Shown here in pieces: positions 5,577-11,440 of a stretch of DNA of 11,440 nucleotides. The stretch comes from Candidatus Kaiserbacteria bacterium (GTDB lineage Bacteria; Patescibacteriota; Minisyncoccia; Phycocordibacterales; UBA2100). Under the pieces are notes generated by a model. That model did not search any database, was not told where the DNA came from, and was given only the letters and a program-made list of their open reading frames with translations. The first letter of the stretch is position 1. The number at the start of each line of letters is the position of its first letter. The DNA lies in contig JALWJR010000069.1 in assembly GCA_026996985.1 (NCBI GenBank), forward strand, positions 1 through 11,440. The letters run 5' to 3'. The translations under genes were made by a program, and so were the position numbers.

Positions 5577-6746
5577 TTAAAACCCAAATACCGCCCACCA
5601 CGGTCTTTTGACTTGAACGGGAACTAAATCTTTATCAAGAATCATCTCAACCGTAATCTTCAAAGGAAATATCCCAAAAAGCTTTATTTGCTCTTTCTTT
5701 TTTACAATCACCGTCTCACCTAAAACTTCAACACTCTCGGCGTTATGCCTTTCTTTAATCTCTTTCATCAACTGCTCCATGTTTTTAAGACCTGTTTGAA
5801 TACCAGTCTCACTTTGTTTTGTTTGCAATTTAAAGTTTATTTTTATCTTAGCGTCATTCTCCGGAAGACCCGAGGGGTTGGAATTTTTACACTCCAGATA
5901 ATAGAGGCCGTCTTGGAGCGCGCTGAGATTTATTTTTTTGCCAAACCACAATTTTTGACCTGCGCTTGCAAGAGTCATCCAATCCTGCCCCTTAAAATCA
6001 ATAATGAAACTACCAAGCATCTCTCCTTTTTCGCTTTTTATCTGACAAAATCCGGAGGACGCCTCAGTTGGCATCCATTTATGTGGCTTTTTAGGGTTTA
6101 CAAAGCCTATCAAATCAAACAGCTCATTCTTTAAGGTGTCACCTTCTTTTATGTTTAGAAAAATCTCACCGTTTGCATAAGAGTAAAACTTAAAATCATT
6201 TTTTAACTTTTCCATTTCACTCAAAGACATATCTTTAATTAGGTCAGTCTCTGCTTTAGGATTTGATACAACCACCCCTTCCGGATTTGACCCTCCTTTG
6301 TTTGACTCTTTTTCGCTAAAGAATTTTTTGCAATAAGGTTTTTGTGGCTCACCCAAACAAGCTCTTAACGTGCAGACCGGAGAGGAATTTTTTGTCTCTC
6401 TGGAGCAGATGTTGCAACCGTCAAACCACACTGCGCAATTCTCGGGCATTTTATACTTTTTCTCCACCAGTTGACCTGGTGATGATGTTAGCAAGGAGAT
6501 TTTCTTTTTGTTTTTGCACTCACCTTTGTATAGAACTCGGACATTCTCTCCGCTTATCTGCGCCATGCATCTGTTTGAAAATGTTTTCAAAATCGGCTCA
6601 CACGGCGCTTTTATACATTGCACTTGCACCGAAGCGCAAACCGGATCGTAAATTTGAGGACAAAAAAGCGACTCGGCCGAAGCCGGGTTTGCCCTTACAG
6701 CTAGCAGAGCAAAAATAAAAAACAGATACAACCGTCCGATGTTCAT
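5577..6746 (-). CDS. Secreted cysteine-rich protein with Kazal-like module
   Basis: The 389-residue protein has a signal peptide: hydrophobic core at 5-17 and an A22-S23-A24 cleavage site before E25. A Kazal-like module follows (CPQIYDPVCASVQ, six cysteines C29, C37, C44, C49, C60, C77); Kazal domains in other proteins inhibit serine proteases. A second six-Cys module, NCAVWFDGCNIC onward (C104, C111, C114, C125, C130, C139), is distinct. The middle (about 200-305), with GEMLGS and QDWMT, recalls the Gmad2 Ig-like domain; this is tentative. The C-terminal 70 residues form a lysine-rich domain ending VKRPWWAVFGF. A signal peptide plus many cysteines suggests an exported, disulfide-bonded protein. 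It has its own promoter and terminator and is divergent from the 95-residue membrane protein gene. Export and the Kazal resemblance are well supported; protease inhibition is not shown. Confidence 0.88.
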   Translation of the reverse strand: MNIGRLYLFFIFALLAVRANPASAESLFCPQIYDPVCASVQVQCIKAPCEPILKTFSNRCMAQISGENVRVLYKGECKNKKKISLLTSSPGQLVEKKYKMPENCAVWFDGCNICSRETKNSSPVCTLRACLGEPQKPYCKKFFSEKESNKGGSNPEGVVVSNPKAETDLIKDMSLSEMEKLKNDFKFYSYANGEIFLNIKEGDTLKNELFDLIGFVNPKKPHKWMPTEASSGFCQIKSEKGEMLGSFIIDFKGQDWMTLASAGQKLWFGKKINLSALQDGLYYLECKNSNPSGLPENDAKIKINFKLQTKQSETGIQTGLKNMEQLMKEIKERHNAESVEVLGETVIVKKKEQIKLFGIFPLKITVEMILDKDLVPVQVKRPWWAVFGF

Positions 6747-6752
6747 GGTAAA

Positions 6753-6780
6753 ACTTTAACATATAGATAGAAAACAACAA
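6753..6780 (-). promoter_or_regulatory. Candidate promoter of the secreted-protein gene, leaderless type
   Basis: On the minus strand TTGTTG (6775-6780), a 16-bp spacer and TAAAGT (6753-6758) with a TG extension (TGTTAAAGT) lie exactly 6 nt before the ATG. Both hexamers are weak, so support comes mainly from the spacing shared with csoR, dnaE, rnhB and smc. Confidence 0.4.
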
Positions 6781-6796
6781 TTACTAAACATATAAG

Positions 6797-6825
6797 TTGA
6801 CATTGAATGTTGTCTATGATTTTAT
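6797..6825 (+). promoter_or_regulatory. Promoter of the 95-residue membrane protein gene
   Basis: A perfect -35 TTGACA (6797-6802) is followed after 17 bp by TTTTAT (6820-6825), a weak -10. The leader is about 27 nt and carries a clear Shine-Dalgarno AGGGAG at 6846-6851, 7 nt before the ATG. Confidence 0.55.
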
Positions 6826-6858
6826 TTTGAATAGGTACTCAACAAAGGGAGAGAAGAA

Positions 6859-7146
6859 ATGAATACAAAGATCATATTTACAATCGCATGGGCCACCCTT
6901 ATTATTTCACCACCCTTTGTTCTTATTTTAACAGATCTTGGTTTTATTGATAAAAATATAACTTCTCATCTGCCGTTTTTAACTTTTCCGGCAGGCCTTT
7001 ATTTGACTATTGTACCAATAGTGCACACTGTAATAGAGAAAATAGATGAAGGTAATCCTCCATCAATTCATGAAATGTTCAATAACGCACTGAAAGCAGT
7101 TGCTGGAGTGTCTCTTTTGGCGTTCTCGCTAACTATTGTGACTTAA
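6859..7146 (+). CDS. Small membrane protein, three predicted helices
   Basis: The 95-residue product is not recognised. Three hydrophobic segments are visible at about residues 5-27, 38-60 and 75-93. A short charged loop (EKIDEGNPPSIHEM) lies between the second and third. There are no cysteines or catalytic motifs. The start is well fixed by the AGGGAG Shine-Dalgarno 7 nt upstream, and a -35/-10 pair precedes it. A terminator follows immediately, so it is monocistronic. It is divergent from the secreted cysteine-rich protein. It could be a pilin-system or secretion-associated membrane component, but nothing in the sequence proves this. Confidence 0.8.
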   Translation: MNTKIIFTIAWATLIISPPFVLILTDLGFIDKNITSHLPFLTFPAGLYLTIVPIVHTVIEKIDEGNPPSIHEMFNNALKAVAGVSLLAFSLTIVT

Positions 7147-7170
7147 GCCGGGTTTATCCCGGTTTTTTGT
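7145..7170 (+). terminator. Intrinsic terminator after the 95-residue gene
   Basis: A stem of CCGGG (7148-7152) and CCCGG (7158-7162), extended by a G-T and two A-T pairs, with loop TTTAT, is followed by six T residues. It starts at the TAA stop codon. The minus strand lacks a T tract after the stem, so it should act on plus-strand transcripts only. Confidence 0.85.
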
Positions 7171-7201
7171 TTTTAAAAAGCAAAACTTTTTTAATTAAAA
7201 C

Positions 7202-7753
7202 TCAAACAAAATTCCCGCAAAAACTTTGTCTGTGTTGCAAACAAAGACCGTACTCTTTTATCGCCTTGCGATGGCTTGCGGTTGCATATCCTTTGTGCTT
7301 TTCAAATCCGTATTCCGGATACTTTTTGGCAATCTCAATCATAAACCTGTCACGAGAGACTTTGGCAACTACAGATGCCATAGCTATGGCAGTTTCTTTT
7401 TCATCACCTTTTACAATTGTGGTGGCTTTGTACTTTTCATCTGCGCTTAGACTACCATCTAGTAAAACCTTATCCCCCTTCCGGTAAAGCTTTTGCAATA
7501 CCAAAGAAACCCCTTCGCTTAAAGCCGACCTTATTCCATATTTGTCTATTTTTGACGCTTGAATAAAAACAACTTCATGTTCGGTGTTTTGAGAAATCCA
7601 CTCAAATGCTTCATTGCGCATTTTCTCGGTCATTTTTTTGGAATCGCGCATCGAAAAAGAAAACGGCCAAACAGCAGTTTTAACTCTTACCCCGGCTACA
7701 GCCAAGGGACCGGCAACCGGCCCCCTCCCCGCTTCATCCACTCCCACGATCAT
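7202..7753 (-). CDS. rnhB: Ribonuclease HII
   Basis: RNase HII removes RNA from RNA-DNA hybrids and initiates excision of single ribonucleotides left in DNA. At 183 residues it is slightly short for the family but complete. It opens with the signature GVDEAGRGPVAGPLAVAG (D6, E7). D99 (LLDG) and D117 (KGDEKE) complete the DEDD catalytic set, with the 18-residue spacing seen between E. coli D108 and D126. The conserved MASVVAKVSRDR helix and a C-terminus with GFEKHKGYATASHRKA and LQHRQSF are present. It ends in TGA. The extended -10 TGATAAAAT lies 6 nt before the ATG with no Shine-Dalgarno, and a nested inverted repeat lies just upstream of this promoter. No strong terminator follows it. Confidence 0.96.
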   Translation of the reverse strand: MIVGVDEAGRGPVAGPLAVAGVRVKTAVWPFSFSMRDSKKMTEKMRNEAFEWISQNTEHEVVFIQASKIDKYGIRSALSEGVSLVLQKLYRKGDKVLLDGSLSADEKYKATTIVKGDEKETAIAMASVVAKVSRDRFMIEIAKKYPEYGFEKHKGYATASHRKAIKEYGLCLQHRQSFCGNFV

Positions 7754-7759
7754 AAAACC

Positions 7760-7768
7760 ATTTTATCA
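7760..7768 (-). promoter_or_regulatory. Extended -10 promoter of rnhB, leaderless type
   Basis: On the minus strand TGATAAAAT places TAAAAT (7760-7765) 6 nt before the rnhB ATG. No good -35 is visible; the position where it would lie overlaps the left arm of the 7777-7873 inverted repeat. Confidence 0.5.
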
Positions 7769-7776
7769 TAAATAAA

Positions 7777-7873
7777 AGACTTGTTCCCAAACAACACAAA
7801 GTGCATTTTAGACAACCGAGCCCTTTTATCAAAAAAGGCTCGGTAAACAAAGTGCTTGTTTGGGAACAAGTCT
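7777..7873. repeat. 97-bp nested inverted repeat
   Basis: Perfect 18-bp outer arms (AGACTTGTTCCCAAACAA at 7777-7794 and its reverse complement at 7856-7873) enclose a second hairpin, ACCGAGCC (7815-7822) and GGCTCGGT (7837-7844), extended by TTTT/AAAA across one mismatch. A 9-bp direct repeat ACAAAGTGC (7796-7804 and 7847-7855) lies between the two levels. Each outer arm is itself nearly palindromic (CTTGTT..AACAAG). It is non-coding and lies between a strong terminator and the rnhB promoter. Possible identities are a small MITE, a structured RNA, or a pair of regulator sites; no clear target-site duplication beyond AAA is visible. Confidence 0.85.
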
Positions 7874-7879
7874 AAAGAC

Positions 7880-7916
7880 AAAAACCCCGCCTCGGCAAAG
7901 CCGAGGCGGGGTTTTT
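7880..7916 (-). terminator. Strong intrinsic terminator after the 86-residue gene
   Basis: A perfect 17-bp stem (AAAAACCCCGCCTCGGC at 7880-7896 and its complement at 7900-7916) with a 3-nt AAA loop. It touches the TGA stop (7916-7918) of the minus-strand gene. The symmetric A and T tracts should make it work in both directions. Confidence 0.92.
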
Positions 7917-8176
7917 CACTCTTTTTTCATAATATAGAGCGCCACTGTACAGCACTCCTCAGGCGTTACCCGAGATTGCGCGTTGGGGCTCTGGACTGAC
8001 AAAAACTCTGCTATCTGTTTCTGAAGATATTCTCTCCCTTGTGACGTATCAAAAGATGCAAATCTCTTAGCAAAATGTTCATATTCAGAACTTAGCACGC
8101 AAATGCCTTTACCTCTCAGCAACGCGCAAGCGGAATTAAAGGCTTTTGTGTACTTTCTGTTTAACACCTTATTCAT
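7916..8176 (-). CDS. Hypothetical 86-residue protein
   Basis: The product is not recognised. It is soluble, mostly helical in appearance and basic at the N-terminus (MNKVLNRKYTKAF). It has four cysteines, C17, C26, C75 and C76, the last two adjacent in RVTPEECCTVALYIM. No known motif or membrane helix is evident. Evidence that it is real: a strong Shine-Dalgarno GGAGGT 5 nt before the ATG, a good upstream promoter (GTGACA, 17 bp, TATACT) and a strong terminator starting at the stop codon. Its promoter overlaps that of dnaE in the opposite direction, so the two may be expressed competitively. Confidence 0.8.
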   Translation of the reverse strand: MNKVLNRKYTKAFNSACALLRGKGICVLSSEYEHFAKRFASFDTSQGREYLQKQIAEFLSVQSPNAQSRVTPEECCTVALYIMKKE

Positions 8177-8191
8177 GACTTACCTCCGGTT

Positions 8192-8220
8192 TTGAAGTTT
8201 CTTCCTCTTGCGAGTATAAT
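8192..8220 (+). promoter_or_regulatory. dnaE promoter, leaderless type
   Basis: TTGAAG (8192-8197), a 17-bp spacer and a perfect TATAAT (8215-8220) end 6 nt before the dnaE ATG, so the predicted transcript begins at the start codon. The -10 overlaps the -10 of the divergent promoter on the minus strand. Confidence 0.75.
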
Positions 8221-8241
8221 ACAAACATGAAATTTTGTCAC
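8213..8241 (-). promoter_or_regulatory. Promoter of the 86-residue gene, overlapping the dnaE promoter
   Basis: On the minus strand GTGACA (8236-8241), a 17-bp spacer and TATACT (8213-8218) form a near-consensus promoter. The leader is about 30 nt and includes the GGAGGT Shine-Dalgarno at 8182-8187. The -35 lies inside the first codons of dnaE, and the two opposing -10 boxes share four base pairs. Confidence 0.6.
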
Positions 8242-11200
8242 TTGCATGTACACAGCCATTACTCTCTACTAAACGCTCTTCCGAAAATTCCCGAACTTGT
8301 AGCGGCAGCCAAACAAGACGGTCAGCAGACTCTGGCCCTTACAGATGACGGAAACCTCTACGGAGCTATAGAGTTTTACAAAGAAGCAACCAAAGAGGGA
8401 ATCAAACCGATAATCGGGGTAGACCTCTACATAGCGCCCAGAAGCAGGTTTGACAAAGAGCACAAAATAGACAATCGAACAGCTCGCCTTGTTCTTTTGG
8501 CAAAGAATAAAAACGGATACGACAATTTGGTAAAGCTTGTAACTTACGGGTTTTTGGAAGGGTTTTATTTTAAACCGCGAGTTGATAAAGAACTTTTAAA
8601 ACGCTTCTCAAACGATCTGTTTGCAATACTACCCTCTTTCTCGGGAGAACATATTACACATATAAAAAACAATGATTTGCTTAAAGCTCGTGAGGTTTTG
8701 GAAGTATACAAAGACATATACGGCAGTGAACTGTTTTTGGAAATCACTCATCACCCTGAGATTTTGGGCCATCAAGAAACACAAGAGCAAATAAAAAAAC
8801 TCTCGGAAGAATCAAATATTCCTCTTGTTGCCACACATGATGTCTATTATCTCAAACAAGAGCATAACCTGGCGCGCGAACTTGTCCGCGCAATAGGAAG
8901 AGGCAGGCAATTGCTTGGTGATGAGGCCGAAAGACCGGATGACTTTTCTTTCATAACGCAAAAGCAAGCGATTGAATATTTTAAAGATACTCCCGAGGCG
9001 CTTGAAAACACATTGAAAATAGCGGAGCAATGCAACCTTGAGCTTACCTTGGGACAGTGGATAATGCCCAATTTTCCAAAAGATAAAGGAAAAACATTTG
9101 ATGAAATGCTCAAAGAAAAAGCCTACGAAGGTGTAAAAACACGAAACATAACCCTTACAGATGAAGTTAAAAAAAGAATAGAGTACGAGCTTGATGTTAT
9201 AAAAACAAAAGGCTATTCGGCTTATTTCTTGGTAGTGGCAGATTTGATGAAGCATGCAAAAAATGTTGGCATCTACACAAACACGAGGGGTTCGGCCGCC
9301 GGCTCTTTTGTCTCCTATCTTGTGGGAATTACCACCGTAAACCCGCTTGATTACAATCTACCCTTTGAAAGATTTCTAAATCCGGAGCGCCCTTCCGCGC
9401 CTGATATAGATATGGACATAGCCGATAACAGACGCGATGACCTTATAGATTACGCCAAAGAAAAATACGGCAAAGATCATGTTGCTCAAATCGGTACTTT
9501 CGGTTCAATGGCGGCGCGCGCCGCGGTAAGAGATACCGCCCGCGCACTTGGCTATTCATACAGCGTCGGAGACAGGATAGCCAAGCTCATACCCGAAGGC
9601 GCGCAAGGGTTTACCATGACGATAGATAAAGCTCTTGAGATAGAGCCGGAGTTGAAAGAGGCTTATGAAAACGACCCTGAAACAAGAGAAATACTTGATC
9701 TGGCAAAAATGATAGAAGGGAACGCGAGGCATGTGGGGGTGCACGCCGCCGGAGTTGTTATAGCTCCCGGACCGGTTGTGGATTTTGCTCCATTGCAATT
9801 TGACCCTAAGGGAGAAGGAAAAATCATCACCCAATATGACATGTACTCTATTGCCGATGAGTACGGCGGTGTGGGGCTTTTAAAATTTGACTTTTTGGGA
9901 CTTAAGAACTTGTCGGTTTTGGCTGACTCCGTAGAGAGAGTAAAAAAACTTGAAGGAGTGAAAATAGATACTGACAATATTCCTCTTGATGATGAAAAAA
10001 CTTTTAAAATGCTCTCGTCAGGAAAAACAATGGGTGTATTTCAACTTTCCTCATCGGGAATGACTCGTTGGCTGATGGAACTTCAGCCCACAACAATTCA
10101 CGATATTAACGCCATGGTGGCGCTGTATCGTCCGGGACCAATGGAGTTTATTCCCGATTATATTGAGCGTAAACGCAACCCGGAGAAAGTAACGTACCTT
10201 GACCCGCGACTGGAGCCGATTTTAAAAAACACTTTCGGAATTTTAATTTACCAAGATGATGTGATGATGATTGCCGTTGAACTTGCCGGCTACAGCTGGG
10301 GAGAGGCCGACAAATTCAGAAAAGCCATGGGTAAAAAAATTCCCGAAGAAATGGCAAAACAAGAAACCAAATTTAAAAAAGGCTGTATTGAACGTGGAAT
10401 GAAAAAAGAAGCGGCGGATGAGCTGTGGGATCAGATAAAAACCTTTGCCGCGTATGGTTTTAACAAGTGTTTGACTGCCGATACGCGCATATACGACCCG
10501 CAAACCGGTATACCAAAAACAATAGAGCAACTTGTCAGCCAAAAAAAGGAACCGTATGTTGCCTCACTTAACGATACATACACACTGCGCACACAAAAAG
10601 CATCAGCTCCATTTGAAAATGGTATTAAAAAAGTATTCAAACTGACAACAAGGTCGGGAAAAACAATTCGCGCAACCGACAATCACCCGTTTTTAACATT
10701 TGGCGGATGGAAAGTGCTGGGTGATTTGCGTCCCGGTGACAGAATTGCAACACCAAGACAACTTCCCGCCCCCAAACGCGCCTTACGCATTGAAAAAGAA
10801 AAAGCCGCAATTCTTGGGTATTTGATAGCGGAAGGAAATCTGTGCCACCCGCATGGTGTTTATTTTTACTCTGCATCACAAAAAGAAATAGTTGATTTTG
10901 TGCAACTTGTTCGCCATTTCCCAAATGTAAAAATTACAATTGATCGTAGCAAACCGGCAACAAGCGTTTATGTGGGGCAGCAAAACCCAAAACTGGGTAA
11001 CTCTCTTCTCTCTTGGATTAAAAAGTTGGAACTTTACAAAAAAACTTCAACAGAAAAGTATCTGCCACAGACAATATTGGGCGCTGACAATGAGACAGTT
11101 GCGATATGTCTTGGAAAAATGTGGCAAGGAGACGGTACAATCTCAATCAAAGGTCTGCAAATGTTTTATGCAACAAGCTCACAACAGCTTGCTTACGATG

Positions 11201-11440
11201 TGCAGCACGTGCTGTTGCGTCTCGGAATTCTTTCAACAATTCACACAAAATCATTTCGCTACCGAGGTGGCACTCGCGCAGGTTGGACGGTTGTCATAAG
11301 CGGAGTAGAGAATTTACAAAAAGCGCAACAGACATTTGGTAAATATTTGCTCCAAGACAAACAAAACAAACTCAAAGAACTTGTTAAAATCGCGCGTACA
11401 CGTAACAATAATCGCGGTCGTGGCACTGCAGATACGGTAC
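8227..11440 (+). CDS. dnaE: DNA polymerase III alpha subunit, N-terminal part, interrupted by an intein (cut by window edge)
   Basis: DnaE is the replicative DNA polymerase. The open frame runs from ATG 8227 to the right edge: 747 residues of DnaE, then an intein. The N-terminal PHP domain starts FCHLHVHSHYSLLNA. The polymerase core has TRGSAAGS, then PDIDMD with catalytic D393 and D395, and KFDFLGL with D555, matching E. coli D401, D403 and D555. Further conserved segments are ARHVGVHAAGVVIAP, ALYRPGPMEFIPDYIERK, ILIYQDDVM and FRKAMGKK. Several PHP metal-ligand positions are changed relative to active relatives (LLNA for LLDG, TDDGN for TDHGN, R87 where His is usual, VYYL for VHYL), so the proofreading role of the PHP domain is probably lost. 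The fingers end, beta-binding and OB regions lie outside the window. The start follows a consensus -10 by 6 nt with no Shine-Dalgarno. Confidence 0.97.
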   Translation, partial: MKFCHLHVHSHYSLLNALPKIPELVAAAKQDGQQTLALTDDGNLYGAIEFYKEATKEGIKPIIGVDLYIAPRSRFDKEHKIDNRTARLVLLAKNKNGYDNLVKLVTYGFLEGFYFKPRVDKELLKRFSNDLFAILPSFSGEHITHIKNNDLLKAREVLEVYKDIYGSELFLEITHHPEILGHQETQEQIKKLSEESNIPLVATHDVYYLKQEHNLARELVRAIGRGRQLLGDEAERPDDFSFITQKQAIEYFKDTPEALENTLKIAEQCNLELTLGQWIMPNFPKDKGKTFDEMLKEKAYEGVKTRNITLTDEVKKRIEYELDVIKTKGYSAYFLVVADLMKHAKNVGIYTNTRGSAAGSFVSYLVGITTVNPLDYNLPFERFLNPERPSAPDIDMDIADNRRDDLIDYAKEKYGKDHVAQIGTFGSMAARAAVRDTARALGYSYSVGDRIAKLIPEGAQGFTMTIDKALEIEPELKEAYENDPETREILDLAKMIEGNARHVGVHAAGVVIAPGPVVDFAPLQFDPKGEGKIITQYDMYSIADEYGGVGLLKFDFLGLKNLSVLADSVERVKKLEGVKIDTDNIPLDDEKTFKMLSSGKTMGVFQLSSSGMTRWLMELQPTTIHDINAMVALYRPGPMEFIPDYIERKRNPEKVTYLDPRLEPILKNTFGILIYQDDVMMIAVELAGYSWGEADKFRKAMGKKIPEEMAKQETKFKKGCIERGMKKEAADELWDQIKTFAAYGFNKCLTADTRIYDPQTGIPKTIEQLVSQKKEPYVASLNDTYTLRTQKASAPFENGIKKVFKLTTRSGKTIRATDNHPFLTFGGWKVLGDLRPGDRIATPRQLPAPKRALRIEKEKAAILGYLIAEGNLCHPHGVYFYSASQKEIVDFVQLVRHFPNVKITIDRSKPATSVYVGQQNPKLGNSLLSWIKKLELYKKTSTEKYLPQTILGADNETVAICLGKMWQGDGTISIKGLQMFYATSSQQLAYDVQHVLLRLGILSTIHTKSFRYRGGTRAGWTVVISGVENLQKAQQTFGKYLLQDKQNKLKELVKIARTRNNNRGRGTADTV
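10468..11440 (+). other. Intein with LAGLIDADG homing endonuclease inside DnaE (3' end outside window)
   Basis: The conserved DnaE segment KTFAAYGFNK is followed directly by CLTADTRIYDPQTG instead of the expected SHAAAY-type sequence. C1 and block A fit an intein N-terminus. Block B is GKTIRATDNHPF (TxxH: T70, H73), followed by W81-KVLGDLRPGDRIA. Two LAGLIDADG motifs follow about 100 residues apart, LGYLIAEG (E122) and LGKMWQGDG (D222), as in single-chain homing endonucleases of the DOD type. Both acidic residues are intact, so the endonuclease may be active. The window covers 324 intein residues; the C-terminal splicing blocks (usually ending HN) and the first extein residue, predicted to be Ser, are not visible. 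An intein excises itself from the precursor and rejoins DnaE, and the endonuclease can spread the element to empty dnaE alleles. Confidence 0.95.

Noticed and set aside
6598..6780. Minus-strand 60-codon frame at the start of the secreted-protein gene
   Set aside because: Out-of-frame overlap of the signal-peptide region and promoter, with no supporting signals.
8812..10924. Several minus-strand frames opposite dnaE, some over 90 codons
   Set aside because: The plus strand carries an unbroken DnaE and intein frame with all catalytic motifs; the opposite frames are shadows.
10940..11342. Plus-strand frames of 119 and 78 codons near the right edge
   Set aside because: Out-of-frame readings of the intein endonuclease region; the in-frame product has LAGLIDADG motifs.

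Overview
The window looks like a piece of a small-genome bacterium of the Candidate Phyla Radiation (Patescibacteria). This is an inference from the moderately AT-rich sequence, compact gene packing with frequent promoters abutting start codons, unusual domain fusions and insertions in housekeeping proteins, and a secreted cysteine-rich protein of a style common in such genomes. TGA is used as a normal stop (nusB/NUDIX, rnhB, the 86-residue gene), so the UGA-Gly code of Gracilibacteria/Absconditabacteria is not in use. The exact phylum cannot be read from the window.

Layout. Positions 1-3468 (minus strand) hold a core housekeeping block: rpmF (L32 with a long charged tail), then a NusB-NUDIX fusion, rnc (RNase III) and smc, which runs off the left edge. 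Positions 3569-5479 (minus strand) hold a four-gene operon: a CsoR-type copper sensor, a membrane-anchored DsbA-like thiol oxidoreductase, a heavy-metal-associated (HMA) domain protein with a C-terminal anchor, and a small polytopic membrane protein with a CxxC inside the membrane. A perfect CsoR-like operator lies between the -35 and -10 boxes of the csoR promoter, and a strong terminator closes the operon. This reads as a compact copper-responsive, extracytoplasmic metal/thiol module without a P-type ATPase in view.

Positions 5577-6746 (minus) encode a secreted protein with a Kazal-like six-Cys module and a second six-Cys module; it is divergent from a 95-residue three-helix membrane protein (6859-7146, plus). 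rnhB (7202-7753, minus) follows. A 97-bp nested inverted repeat (7777-7873) and a perfect 17-bp-stem terminator lie before an 86-residue unknown gene (7916-8176, minus). That gene and dnaE (8227 to the right edge, plus) appear to share overlapping divergent promoters. DnaE is interrupted in its conserved YGFNK region by an intein carrying a LAGLIDADG endonuclease; the window ends inside the intein.

A recurring regulatory theme is leaderless transcription: smc, csoR, the secreted-protein gene, rnhB and dnaE each have a -10-like hexamer exactly 6 nt before the ATG, and rpmF has one 8 nt before it, with no Shine-Dalgarno. The two small unknown genes instead have strong Shine-Dalgarno sequences. 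The longest stretch between genes is about 160 bp; no gene-free stretch exceeds 300 bp, and I see no rRNA, tRNA, CRISPR array or insertion sequence.
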